Of a stretch of DNA of 64,000 nucleotides, positions 16,871 through 25,531 are shown piece after piece. Each line of letters opens with the position of its first letter. Position 1 is the stretch's first letter. The notes under the pieces were generated by a model. The model saw only the letters and a program-made list of their open reading frames with translations, made no database searches and was not told where the DNA came from. This DNA comes from Kitasatospora acidiphila. GTDB taxonomy: Bacteria > Actinomycetota > Actinomycetes > Streptomycetales > Streptomycetaceae. The position numbers and the translations under genes were made by a program. The stretch spans positions 1,426,001-1,490,000 of the forward strand of contig NZ_VIGB01000003.1 in assembly GCF_006636205.1 (NCBI RefSeq), in the 5' to 3' direction.

Positions 16871-18111
16871 GCGGCGGGGTCGAGGATCCGTACGACCTCG
16901 CCGATCACGATCACCGCCGGCGGGCGGACGCCCTCGGCGACGACGGTCTCGGCGACCGTGCCCAGGGTGGCGTCGATCCGGCGCTGGGCCGCGGTGGTGC
17001 CCTCCTGGACCACCGCGACGGGGGTGTCGGCGGACCGGCCGGCGGCCACCAGCTTGGCGGCGATGGCACCGATCCGCTCGACCGCCATCAGCAGCACCAG
17101 GGTGCCGCCGAGCCCGGCGGCGGCGTCCCAGTTGACCAGCGAGCGCGGGTCCTCGGGCGCCACGTGCCCGGAGATCACGGTGAACTCCTGGGTCAGCCCG
17201 CGGTGGGTGACCGGGATGCCGACCGCCGCCGGGACGCTGATCGAGCTGGAGATGCCGGGCACCACGGTGACCGGGATCCCGGCCTCGACGCAGGCGAGCA
17301 GCTCCTCGCCGCCGCGCCCGAAGACGTACGGGTCGCCGCCCTTGAGGCGGACCACGAACTTGCCGGCCTTGGCGTGCTCGACCAGGGCCCGGTTGATCGC
17401 CTCCTGGGCCATCTGCCGGCCGTAGGGGATCTTGGCGGCGTCGATCACCTCGACGTGCGGGGGCAGCTCGGCGAGCAGCTCGCGCGGGGCGAGGCGGTCG
17501 GCGACCACCACATCGGCGTCGGCGAGCAGGCGGCGGCCGCGCACGGTGATCAGGTCGGGGTCGCCGGGGCCGCCGCCGACCAGCGCCACCCCGGGGGCCC
17601 GGTGGCGGTACTGGCGGGCCGACAGGCTGCCGTCCCGCAGCCCCTCGACGATGGCGTTGCGCAGCGCGGCGGAGTGCCGGGGGTCGCCGGTGAGCACCGC
17701 GACGGTGGTGCCGGTGTCGTCGTGGCCGCTGGCCGGGGTCCAGGCGGTGGCCGCGGCGGCGTCGTCGCTGCGGGAGCAGAAGATCCGGGCCGCCTCGGCC
17801 TCGGCGCTGACCGCCTCGTTGACCTCCGGGTCGGAGCTGGCGACCAGCACGTACCAGGCGTCGGCGAGGTCGCCGGACTGGTAGCCGCGGCGGTGCCAGG
17901 TGATCTCCCCAACGTCGGCCATCGCCTGTACGGCGGGGCTGGTGCTCGGCGAGACCAGGTGGACGTCGGCGCCGGCGGCTATCAGGGCGGGCAGGCGGCG
18001 CTGGGCGACCTGGCCGCCGCCGACCACGACGACCCGGCGGCCGGTGAGCAGCAGGCCGACCGGGTACGGCGTGAGGCCGGCGGTGCTCGGGTGCGGGCTG
18101 GGCGCGTTCAT
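16858..18111 (-). CDS. cobA: Uroporphyrinogen-III C-methyltransferase with precorrin-2 dehydrogenase domain
   Basis: A 417-aa two-domain enzyme at the branch of sirohaem and cobalamin synthesis. The N-terminal domain (about 1-150) is the CysG/Met8-like NAD-dependent precorrin-2 dehydrogenase/chelatase, with the GGGQVAQRR nucleotide site. The C-terminal domain (about 175-415) is SUMT, with VGGGPGDPDLIT, VRLKGGDPYVFGRGGEE and VVPGISS motifs. Methylation of uroporphyrinogen III at C2 and C7 gives precorrin-2, which the other domain can oxidise to sirohydrochlorin. It lies 104 bp downstream of the bluB-cobT gene on the same strand. Its stop codon lies inside a tandem repeat array. Confidence 0.92.
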   Translation of the reverse strand: MNAPSPHPSTAGLTPYPVGLLLTGRRVVVVGGGQVAQRRLPALIAAGADVHLVSPSTSPAVQAMADVGEITWHRRGYQSGDLADAWYVLVASSDPEVNEAVSAEAEAARIFCSRSDDAAAATAWTPASGHDDTGTTVAVLTGDPRHSAALRNAIVEGLRDGSLSARQYRHRAPGVALVGGGPGDPDLITVRGRRLLADADVVVADRLAPRELLAELPPHVEVIDAAKIPYGRQMAQEAINRALVEHAKAGKFVVRLKGGDPYVFGRGGEELLACVEAGIPVTVVPGISSSISVPAAVGIPVTHRGLTQEFTVISGHVAPEDPRSLVNWDAAAGLGGTLVLLMAVERIGAIAAKLVAAGRSADTPVAVVQEGTTAAQRRIDATLGTVAETVVAEGVRPPAVIVIGEVVRILDPAAQTG

Positions 18112-18215
18112 GAGGGGTGCTCCTGGGGGGCTGGGGGCGTTTCGGGTAGAGCAGGGCCCCGTACCGGCGCGCCCTCGGGCCGGTACGGGACCAACAGCGG
18201 GGTGACGGAAGAGCG

Positions 18216-20066
18216 TCAGCCCTTCTCGGTGACCCCGGCGGAGTCGAAGGTGGCTACATCGTGCATCGCCCGGGCGGCACTCTGCACCAGCGGAAGGGCC
18301 AGCAGGGCGCCGGTCCCCTCGCCGAGCCGCAGATCGAGGTCGATCAGCGGGCGCAGGCCGAGCTTGGCGAGGGCCGCCTGATGGCCGGGCTCGGCGGAGC
18401 GGTGCCCGGCGATGCAGGCGGCCAGCACCTCGGGGGCGATCGCCTTGGCGACCAGGGCCGCCGAGCCGGCGATGACGCCGTCCAGGATCACCGGGGTGCG
18501 CAGCGAGGCGGCGCCGAGCAGGAAGCCGGCGATCGCCGCGTGCTCCAGACCGCCGACGGCGGCCAGGACGCCGATCGGGTCGGCCGGGTCGGGCTGGTGC
18601 AGCTCCAGGGCGCGGCGGATCACGTCGACCTTGCGGGCGTGGGTCTCGTCGTCGATGCCGGTGCCGCGGCCGGTGACGTCGACCGGGTCGGTGCCGGTGA
18701 AGACGGAGATCAGCGCGGCCGAGGCGGTGGTGTTGGCGATGCCCATGTCACCGGTGATCAGGATCTTGTTGCCGGCCGCGACCAGGTCGCGGGCCGTCTC
18801 GATGCCGACCTCCAGCGCCTTGAGCGCCTCGTCCCGGCTCATCGCCGGACCCTGGGTCATGTCGTCGGTGCCCGGCTTGACCTTGCGGGGCAGCAGGCCG
18901 GTGGTGCGGCCCTGCTGGATCGCCTCCGGCAGCTCGGCCTTGACACCCACGTCGACCACGCAGACCTCGGCGCCGACCTGGGCCGCGAAGGAGTTGACCA
19001 CCGCTCCCCCGGCCAGGAAGTTGGCCACCATCTGACCGGTGACCTCCTGCGGCCAGGGGGTGACGCCCTGGGCGTGCACACCGTGGTCGCCGGCGAAGAT
19101 CGCCACGCAGCCGGGCTCGGGGATCGGCGGCGGGCACTTGCGGGACAGGCCGGACAGCTGCGCGGAGATGATCTCCAGCATGCCGAGCGAACCGGCCGGC
19201 TTGGTCATCCGCTTCTGCCGGTCCCAGGCCTCGCCGAGCGCCTTGGCGTCCAGCGGGCGGATGGTGCGCAGCGCCTCGGAGAGCACGCTGTGCGGCTCCT
19301 CGCCGGGCAGCGCGCGGTTGCCGTACTGCTCCTCGTGCACCACCCAGGAGAGCGGGCGCTTCTTGGCCCAACCCTGCTGCTGCAGCTCGGGCTCGTCGGG
19401 GAACGCGTCGACGTAGCCGATGCAGAGGTAGGCGACGACGTCCAGGTGCTCGGGCAGGCCGAGCTCGCGGACCATCTCCTCCTCGTCGAAGAAGCTCACC
19501 CAGCCGACGCCGAGGCCCTCGGCGCGAGCCGCCAGCCACAGGTTCTCGACGGCGAGGGCGGCCGAGTAGGGGGCCATCTGGGGCTGGGTGTGCCGGCCCA
19601 GGGTGTGCCGGCCGCCGCGGGTGCGGTCGGCGGTGACCACGATGTTCACCGGCGTGTCGAGGATGGCCTCGATCTTGATTTCCTTGAACTGCTTGGCGCG
19701 CGCCTTGGGCAGCGAGTCGGCGAACGCCTCGCGCTGCTTCTCGGCCAGCGCGTGCATCTTGCGCCGGGTCTCCGAGGAGCGGATCACCACGAAGTCCCAG
19801 GGCTGGGAGTAGCCGACGCTGGGGGCGGTGTGGGCGGCCTCCAGGACGCGGAGCAGCACCTCGTGCGGGACCGGGTCGGGGCGGAAGCCGTTGCGGATGT
19901 CGCGGCGCTCGCGCATCACCTGGTGGACGGCCTCGCGCATGGCCTCGTCGTAGGCGGGGGCCGCGGGGGCGCGCGGGGTCTCGGGCTCGGCGGGCTGCTC
20001 GGGCTGCTCGGCCTGCTCGAGTTCGGGCTGCTCGGGCTCGGTCGGCTCCTGGGCCGCCTCCGCCAC
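18216..20066 (-). CDS. cobT: BluB-CobT fusion: DMB synthase and nicotinate-nucleotide-DMB phosphoribosyltransferase
   Basis: This frame (616 aa from GTG 20066) encodes two lower-ligand enzymes of cobalamin. Residues about 40-255 are BluB, a nitroreductase-fold flavoenzyme (RERRDIRNGFRPDPV, APSVGYSQPWDFVVI) that destroys FMN to make 5,6-dimethylbenzimidazole. Residues about 265-616 are CobT (GDHGVHAQGVTPWPQEVTGQ, ITGDMGIANTTASAAL, and catalytic Glu in LGEGTGALLALPLVQ), which makes alpha-ribazole phosphate from it. The fusion hands product to the next step. The open frame continues upstream of 20066 as low-complexity sequence and joins the 20258-21832 segment after a one-base frameshift, so the native protein is probably about 1205 aa. 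GTG 20066 is just the first start codon in frame and has no good ribosome site. Confidence 0.9.
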   Translation of the reverse strand: MAEAAQEPTEPEQPELEQAEQPEQPAEPETPRAPAAPAYDEAMREAVHQVMRERRDIRNGFRPDPVPHEVLLRVLEAAHTAPSVGYSQPWDFVVIRSSETRRKMHALAEKQREAFADSLPKARAKQFKEIKIEAILDTPVNIVVTADRTRGGRHTLGRHTQPQMAPYSAALAVENLWLAARAEGLGVGWVSFFDEEEMVRELGLPEHLDVVAYLCIGYVDAFPDEPELQQQGWAKKRPLSWVVHEEQYGNRALPGEEPHSVLSEALRTIRPLDAKALGEAWDRQKRMTKPAGSLGMLEIISAQLSGLSRKCPPPIPEPGCVAIFAGDHGVHAQGVTPWPQEVTGQMVANFLAGGAVVNSFAAQVGAEVCVVDVGVKAELPEAIQQGRTTGLLPRKVKPGTDDMTQGPAMSRDEALKALEVGIETARDLVAAGNKILITGDMGIANTTASAALISVFTGTDPVDVTGRGTGIDDETHARKVDVIRRALELHQPDPADPIGVLAAVGGLEHAAIAGFLLGAASLRTPVILDGVIAGSAALVAKAIAPEVLAACIAGHRSAEPGHQAALAKLGLRPLIDLDLRLGEGTGALLALPLVQSAARAMHDVATFDSAGVTEKG

Positions 20067-20107
20067 CGGGGCGGCGTCGGGTGCCGGGGCTTCGGGGGCG
20101 GCGGGCG

Positions 20108-21832
20108 CTATCGAGGCGGCGGGGTCGGGCTCGGTGGTGGGCTCCGCGGCAGCTGCGGCGGGCTCCGGCGCGGGGTCCCCGGCGGGGTCCGTGGCGGGCT
20201 CGGCTGCGGTGGCGGCCGGCAGCTCCTGCGGGGGCGCGGCGTCCGCCTGCGGCTCCTGGGGGCGGCGGGGGCGGCCGGGTCGGCGGCGGGCTGCTCGGCA
20301 GCGGGCTGCGGCTCGGCGGTCGCCTCGGGGGTGTCCGGGGTCTCGGCGGGCTGCGGCTCGACGGGCTGGGCGTCGGCGGCCTGGGCCTCGACCTCAGCCT
20401 CGGCCGGCTGCGGCTCGGCGGTAGCGGGCTGCGCGGCCTGGGCCTGCGGTTCGGCGGGCTGCTGGGCCTGCGCCTCCGCGGGCTGCGCCGCGACCGGCTG
20501 CTCCGCGACGGGCTGGTCGACGACGGCGAGGCCGAGCGGGGCCGGGTCGGCGAGGAACGCGGCGATCCGGCGCGGGGTGCCGGGCGCGGGCTGCGGCACG
20601 GCAGCCGGCTGGGCGGCGACCGGCTGGGCGGCGGCTTCCGGGGCAGTGGTCGGCGGCTCGGCGGCGGCCTCCTGGACGGGGGCCGGGGTGGCGGCAGCGG
20701 CCTCCGCGACGGGGGCTTCCTGCGCCTCGGCCGTCGGGGCGGCGGCAGCCACCGGCTGAGCCTCGGTCACCGGCTGCGCCTCGGCGGCCGGCCGGCCCTG
20801 GGCCTGAGCGGCGGGCTGCGCCTCGACCACCGGCTGGGCCTCGGCAGCGGCCTGGGCCTCGGCGGCCGGCTCGACGACCGCGGCCTCCGCAGCCTCCGCG
20901 GCCTCCGCGACGGGAGCGGCAACCGGCTGCGCGGCGTCGACCGGCACGGCGGTCTCGGCGGCGACCGGTTCGGCGACGGCCTCGGGCGCGCCCACCACGG
21001 CGACCGCCTCGGGCACGGCAACCGTCTCGGGGGCCGGAACGGCAGCAGCTGACGCACCATCAGCGGGCGCACCGGCAGCGCCGGCCACCGGCTCGCCCAC
21101 GACCGGGGCGGCCGGCTGCTCGGCCGGCACCTGCTGCGCCGGCAGCACCAGCGTGGTGTCCACGCCGGCCGCCATGGGCGGCACCGCCTGCGCCACCGCC
21201 GGCACCTCGTGCACCGGCGCGCCGCCGGGCGTGGAGGGCCCGCGGTCGGCGAGCGAGCGGACCGGCACCTGACCGGTCATCACCGAGGGGTCCGGAATGG
21301 GCGGCCCGGCGTGCAGCGGACGCCGCTGCTGCATGGCGGCCGGCACCGGCTGCGGCGGCACCGGAGCGGGCGCCACGGCCGCGTCGGCAACGGGGGTGAC
21401 CGGGGCCACCGGCGCGCCGCCCGGCGCCTCGGCGTACCCGGGCGGGGTCACCGGCGGCCAGGAGGGCTCCACCGGCATCCCGGCGGCCGCCTGCTGTACC
21501 GGCTCGCCCGGCAGCGGCGCGACCTGCTCGGCGCCCGGGTAGCCGGCCGGCGCGGCGAACCCGCCGGGCGCGGCCTGGGTGAGTGCCTCACCGAGCGGCA
21601 TGACGGGCGCGGTCGCCGGGTCGGCCCAGGCGCTCTGCGGCCCCGGCATCAGCAGCACGTCCTCTTCGTCGTCCGGCTGGTCGATGAAGTGGTAGGTGGG
21701 TCCACCCACCGGTGCCGTCTGGCCGACGAGGTCGCCGCCCCACCCGCCACCTCCCTGCGCCGGATCGTTCCCGGTCTCGGGGAGCAGGTGCTCCGGCCGT
21801 CCCTCACTGGGGACGTGACCACCGTCGGTCAT
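20108..21832 (-). CDS. Ala/Pro/Glu-rich N-terminal region of the BluB-CobT protein, cut off by a frameshift
   Basis: ATG 21832 with GGAAGGAGT upstream opens a long disordered region. It begins MTDGGHVPSEGRPEHLLPE, has an acidic patch (DQPDDEEDVLLMPGP), and then hundreds of Ala/Pro/Glu/Val/Gln in degenerate AEAQPV-like repeats. Near 20258-20271 the reading changes from AADPAAPAAP to Arg/Pro-rich nonsense and stops at 20108. One extra C in either five-base run there (20258-20262 or 20267-20271) continues it as PQEPQADAAPPQELPAAT directly into the BluB domain. Restored total length is a multiple of three (1206 codons). This is therefore not a separate gene. The leader may be a flexible spacer or scaffold; no enzymatic motif is seen. 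Confidence 0.75.
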   Translation of the reverse strand: MTDGGHVPSEGRPEHLLPETGNDPAQGGGGWGGDLVGQTAPVGGPTYHFIDQPDDEEDVLLMPGPQSAWADPATAPVMPLGEALTQAAPGGFAAPAGYPGAEQVAPLPGEPVQQAAAGMPVEPSWPPVTPPGYAEAPGGAPVAPVTPVADAAVAPAPVPPQPVPAAMQQRRPLHAGPPIPDPSVMTGQVPVRSLADRGPSTPGGAPVHEVPAVAQAVPPMAAGVDTTLVLPAQQVPAEQPAAPVVGEPVAGAAGAPADGASAAAVPAPETVAVPEAVAVVGAPEAVAEPVAAETAVPVDAAQPVAAPVAEAAEAAEAAVVEPAAEAQAAAEAQPVVEAQPAAQAQGRPAAEAQPVTEAQPVAAAAPTAEAQEAPVAEAAAATPAPVQEAAAEPPTTAPEAAAQPVAAQPAAVPQPAPGTPRRIAAFLADPAPLGLAVVDQPVAEQPVAAQPAEAQAQQPAEPQAQAAQPATAEPQPAEAEVEAQAADAQPVEPQPAETPDTPEATAEPQPAAEQPAADPAAPAAPRSRRRTPRPRRSCRPPPQPSPPRTPPGTPRRSPPQLPRSPPPSPTPPPR

Positions 21833-22320
21833 CTCAACACTCCTTCCGGGCCGCTTCCGCGACCTTGGCGACCCGGTCGCCGACCGAGGCACACCGCCCG
21901 CTCCGGGTCCAAGCCGGGTACCGGCCCACCCCACCGTTCAACCTGCCGACCGCCGGGTGCCGGCGGCCGTGGGCCGTCCGACCGGTCACGGTGGACGGCA
22001 CCCACTGCCCGTGCGCCCATCGGGGACGCTCGCGCGACGAGCACCGTCACCTGAACTAACGACAGCCCGGGGCATCCGGCACGACCGGCCCGGGCCCCGG
22101 GCCATTCTTCCGGTCAGGCGTGCGTCAGTCGAATGCCCACGCACCGATCTCCGTGTGCGTTGCACCACGTCGGCGCGGCTCGCGCCCCCACTGGGAAGGG
22201 CAGCAGTCAGATCGTCAGACTACCGGCCGGCACGATCGATTTGGACCCACGCTGTCCGAATCATCCTCATTTGCCGACCCGTCACCAGCGACTTCACGGC
22301 ACCTCCCCAGCATGCCCAGG
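21833..22320. other. Gene-free region upstream of bluB-cobT
   Basis: About 490 bp between cobL and the bluB-cobT start, all minus-strand genes. I looked for cobalamin riboswitch elements (B12-box) and found none. A promoter is expected in the AT-richer segment around 22200-22310 but cannot be fixed. Confidence 0.4.
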
Positions 22321-23544
22321 TCAGGAGGCGGGCTCCGCCCAGAGCAGCATGGTGCTCTCGAACGGTCCGATGGCGACCTCGGGCTCCGGGTCCAGCGGGG
22401 CGGACTGCAGCACGGTGCCCTCGACCCGGTAGCCGGCCGCGGTCACCACCGCGCGGATCGCATGCGCCTCGGCGACCGTGCCGGCCAGCGCCACCAGCCG
22501 GGCCGGACGGCGGGTCAGCACCGCGGCCACCACCTCGGCCCCACCCCGCTCCACCACCACGGCGTCCGGCTCGGGCAGCCCGCCCAGCACCTCCGGCGCC
22601 CGCCCGGCGGCGGTCTCCAGTTCGACGCCGTAGCGGCGCGCGTTGACGGCGATCCGGGCGCAGGTCGCCGCGTCGTCCTCGATCGCGACCACCGCGGCGC
22701 CGAACCGGGCGGTCTCCACCGCCAGCGCGCCGCTGCCCGCGCCCACGCACCAGACCAGGTCGCCGGCGCCCGGGCCGAGCCTGGCCAGCACCACCGCCCG
22801 GGTCTGCGGCGAGAGGGTGAGCGGTGAGTCGCCGTCATAGGCGTCACCGGGCAGCGCCCAGCCGCGCTCGGTGCCCGGGTAGCCGACCGGACGGCCGGCC
22901 AGCCAGCCGGAGGTGGCGTCCCCGCCCTGGCCCTGCGGGGTGGAGCCGCCGATCACCAGCACCACATTGGGATCGCGCCAGTCGTGGTCCGGCACCCGGT
23001 CCGAGGTGAGCACGGTGACGTCCTCGTCCTCGGTGCCCAGCGCCTCGCAGACCACGAAGGTGCGGTGCACTCCGCGCAGCATCAGGGCCAGCTCGCTCGG
23101 CCCGGCGTCGGCGCTGGTCAGCACCGCGACCTTGGGATGGGCCCGGCAGATGTTCGCGGCCCGGCGCAGCCGCCCGCCGTGCGTGGAGACCACCTGGGCG
23201 TCCTCCCAGGGCATCCCCGCCCGGGCGAAGGCCATCGCGACTGAGGAGACCGCCGGCAGCACCTCCAGTTCGAGGCCGTGCTCGGGCCGGCGCAGCGCGC
23301 GCACCACGCCGAAGAACCCCGGATCCCCCTCCGCGACCACCACCGCGGCGCCGCGGTGCTCGGCGATCCGACGGGCCGCCACCTCCACGCTGCCCAGCGC
23401 GATCCGCTCGGCCGCGGCCGGTACCGGCAGTTCGTTCAGCTGGTACGGCGCTCCCGCCACCAAGGTGGCGGCGGCGAGCGCGGCGGCGGCCGCCTCGGTC
23501 AGCGGCGTTCCGTCCCACCCGATGACCGTGATCCGGTCAGCCAT
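22321..23544 (-). CDS. cobL: Precorrin-6Y C5,15-methyltransferase (decarboxylating), CbiE-CbiT fusion
   Basis: A 407-aa bifunctional corrin ring enzyme. Residues 1 to about 215 are the CbiE-type tetrapyrrole methylase (ITVIGWDGTPL, VVVAEGDPGFFG, SVAMAFARAGMPW). Residues about 230-407 are the CbiT-type Rossmann methyltransferase (LVWCVGAGSGALAVETARFG). Together they methylate precorrin-6Y at C5 and C15 and remove the C12 acetate carboxyl, giving precorrin-8X. It supports a cobalamin locus with the neighbouring bluB-cobT and cobA, although most other cob genes are outside the window. The start ATG follows a GGGAGAG site. Confidence 0.92.
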   Translation of the reverse strand: MADRITVIGWDGTPLTEAAAAALAAATLVAGAPYQLNELPVPAAAERIALGSVEVAARRIAEHRGAAVVVAEGDPGFFGVVRALRRPEHGLELEVLPAVSSVAMAFARAGMPWEDAQVVSTHGGRLRRAANICRAHPKVAVLTSADAGPSELALMLRGVHRTFVVCEALGTEDEDVTVLTSDRVPDHDWRDPNVVLVIGGSTPQGQGGDATSGWLAGRPVGYPGTERGWALPGDAYDGDSPLTLSPQTRAVVLARLGPGAGDLVWCVGAGSGALAVETARFGAAVVAIEDDAATCARIAVNARRYGVELETAAGRAPEVLGGLPEPDAVVVERGGAEVVAAVLTRRPARLVALAGTVAEAHAIRAVVTAAGYRVEGTVLQSAPLDPEPEVAIGPFESTMLLWAEPAS

Positions 23545-23760
23545 CGCGGCTGCTCTCCCTCGAAGATCCTGGGCGGGAGGCGCTGCGCCCCCGCTGCCTG
23601 GGCCGTCCGCCCAGCAGCAGAGGTTACCTGGTGGTTGCGTCAGTGCCGCAGCAACCAGGCATTCTTGATCGTCGGCGTTGCGGCGGGCGGTCTCGCGGCG
23701 GACGCGGCGGGCGGCCCCCGGCGGTCACCGCGGGCGGTTCCTCCGGGTCACCGCGGCGGC

Positions 23761-24384
23761 TCAGTCCTGCAAGGCGTAACGGTCCTGCAGGTGGTCGTCG
23801 ACCGGTTCGAGGTCCTCGGGCAGCAGGCTCCACAGGATCAGGTCGCTGCGGCTCTCCTCCCCCGGCGAGCCCACCTCGCCGGTGCGCACTATCCAGGCGC
23901 TGCGCAGCACGCCCTCGCTGATGCAGCCGATCTTCTGGGCCACCTGCTGGGCGGCGGTGTTGCCGGCGGCGGTGCGCAGCTCCAGGCGCAGGAAGCCGCG
24001 GTCCTCGAAGAGCCACTGGGCCACGCCGAGCAGCGCCTCCACCGCGTAGCCCTCGCCTCGCGCCCAGGGCGCGGTGACGTAGACGGCCTCGGTGCTGAGC
24101 AGCCGCCAGTCGGTGTGCCGCAGCTCGACCACGCCGACCAGTCGGCGGGTCAGGTGGTCGGTGACCGCGAACGCGATGCCCCGGCCCTGGGCCCGGAGGG
24201 CGGGTGCCTGCCGGCGGATCCAGTCCAGCGCGTGCTGGCGGGTGTAGGGCTGGGGCACATCGGTCCAGCTCAGCACCAGGTCGTCGGCCATCATGGCGAC
24301 CAGCTCGGGCGCGTCGCCCTCCGCCAAGGGGCGCAGCAGCAGCCGTTCGGTGCTGATCGCGGTCTCGGGGAAGCTCGCTGGCAT
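23761..24384 (-). CDS. RimJ/RimL-like GNAT acetyltransferase
   Basis: A 207-aa protein of the GNAT fold, Acetyltransf_3 type. It begins TERLLLRPLAEGDAPELV, the hallmark of RimJ-like N-acetyltransferases. VYVTAPWARGEGYAVEALLGV is the acetyl-CoA loop and ELRTAAGNTAAQQVAQKIG is the following helix. The substrate is unknown. ATG 24384 has GAGGAGAG at good spacing. It lies downstream of metQ on the same strand, but a 20-bp hairpin separates them. Confidence 0.85.
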   Translation of the reverse strand: MPASFPETAISTERLLLRPLAEGDAPELVAMMADDLVLSWTDVPQPYTRQHALDWIRRQAPALRAQGRGIAFAVTDHLTRRLVGVVELRHTDWRLLSTEAVYVTAPWARGEGYAVEALLGVAQWLFEDRGFLRLELRTAAGNTAAQQVAQKIGCISEGVLRSAWIVRTGEVGSPGEESRSDLILWSLLPEDLEPVDDHLQDRYALQD

Positions 24385-24464
24385 ACCGTCTCTCCTCGCC
24401 GGGTCGTGGACCCACGGTACGCCCCGTCCGGCCCAATCGGTGCCACGGGGCGACGGAGCGTCAG

Positions 24465-24509
24465 CCGGCCGAGCCCCCGTCAGCAAGCGGCTGACGGGGG
24501 CTCGGCCGG
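24465..24509 (-). terminator. Terminator of the metNIQ operon
   Basis: A 20-bp perfect stem (24465-24484 with 24490-24509) around loop AAGCG, 10 bp after the metQ stop. It is among the most stable hairpins in the window. Confidence 0.85.
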
Positions 24510-24519
24510 GGTGGGGCGA

Positions 24520-25347
24520 TCAGAAGGCCGGGATCACCGAGCCCTGGAAGGTGCTCTCGATGTACTTCTTGACCTCGTCGGAGTGCAGCAGCTGGGCCAG
24601 CTTCTGCACCCGCGGGTCGTTCTCGTGGCCCTTCTTCACAGCAAGCACGTTGGCGTACGGGTTGTTGTCCGCCTTCTCCAGCAGGATCGCGTCGGTGGCG
24701 GGCTTGAGTCCCGCGCCGACGGCGTAGTTGCCGTTGATCACGGCGGCGTCCACGTCGCTCAGCGCGCGCGGCAGCTGGGCGGCGTCCAGCTCCTTGAACT
24801 TGAGGTGCTTCGGGTTGCCGGTGACGTCGTGGATGGTGGCGCCGGTGCCGACGCCGTCCTTGAGGGTGATCACCTGGTTGTCGGCGAGCAGCTTGAGCGC
24901 GCGGCCCTCGTTGGTGGCGTCGTTGGGCACCGCGACCTGGGCGCCGTCGGCCAGGTCGGCGACCTTCTTGACCTTCTTGGAGTAGACGCCCAGCGGCTCC
25001 AGGTGGACGGCCTCCACCGGGACGATGTCGGTGCCGTGGGTCTTGTTGAAGTCGGTCAGGTAGGGGACGTGCTGGAAGAAGTTGGCGTCGGCGGAGCCGT
25101 CCTGCACGGCGGGGTTCTGCAGCGTGTAGTCGCTCACCTCGCGGACCGTCAGCTTGAGGCCCGCCTTGGCCGCCAGGTTGTCCTTGATGTAGTCGAGGAT
25201 CTGGGCGTGCGGGGTGGGGCTGGCGATGACGACCAGCGGCTTGTCCGCGCTGTTCGAGGAGGACGAGGAGCCGGAGCAGGCCGTCGCGGACAGGGCGAGG
25301 CCGGTGGTTGCGAGGGCTGCGGTGGTGAACTTCAGGACGGTACGCAC
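24520..25347 (-). CDS. metQ: Methionine ABC transporter substrate-binding lipoprotein
   Basis: A 275-aa lipoprotein of the NlpA/MetQ family. The signal peptide ends in the lipobox LSATAC (Cys near residue 24) followed by a Ser-rich linker. The mature part has family blocks KDNLAAKAGLKLTVREVSDYTLQNPAV and NFFQHVPYL, then VAVPNDATNEGRAL. It binds methionine outside the membrane and delivers it to MetNI. It is the last gene of metN-metI-metQ, separated from metI by about 170 bp that contains a tandem repeat. Confidence 0.93.
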   Translation of the reverse strand: MRTVLKFTTAALATTGLALSATACSGSSSSSNSADKPLVVIASPTPHAQILDYIKDNLAAKAGLKLTVREVSDYTLQNPAVQDGSADANFFQHVPYLTDFNKTHGTDIVPVEAVHLEPLGVYSKKVKKVADLADGAQVAVPNDATNEGRALKLLADNQVITLKDGVGTGATIHDVTGNPKHLKFKELDAAQLPRALSDVDAAVINGNYAVGAGLKPATDAILLEKADNNPYANVLAVKKGHENDPRVQKLAQLLHSDEVKKYIESTFQGSVIPAF

Positions 25348-25432
25348 GAAAAGTGCCTTTCTCCGTTTTCGATGGACCGCGCACCCGGGGTTCCGGGGGC
25401 GGAAGTCTCTGCGTGTGCCCGGGTGTTGGGCA

Positions 25433-25531
25433 TCAGGCGCGGCTATTGCGGCAGTTGGCCGTCAGGCGCGGCTACTGCGGCAGTTGGCCGTCAGGCGCGG
25501 CTACTGCGGCAGTTGGCCGTCAGGCGCGGCG
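25433..25531. repeat. Tandem array at the metI stop codon (3 units of 29 bp plus a part)
   Basis: Near-identical 29-bp units at 25433, 25462 and 25491, each starting TCAGGCGCGGCTA and ending GCAGTTGGCCG. A fourth partial unit (25520-25531) is the metI stop codon and its last codons. Units 2 and 3 are identical; unit 1 differs at one base. Confidence 0.9.

Noticed and set aside
21833..22320. Possible cobalamin riboswitch before bluB-cobT
   Set aside because: No B12-box or matching conserved core found on the minus strand; the region looks like ordinary spacer.
23640..23760. A sixth stop-anchored array after the GNAT gene at 23761
   Set aside because: GC-rich near-repeats (GGTCACCGCGG twice) exist but have no regular period, so I did not count it.
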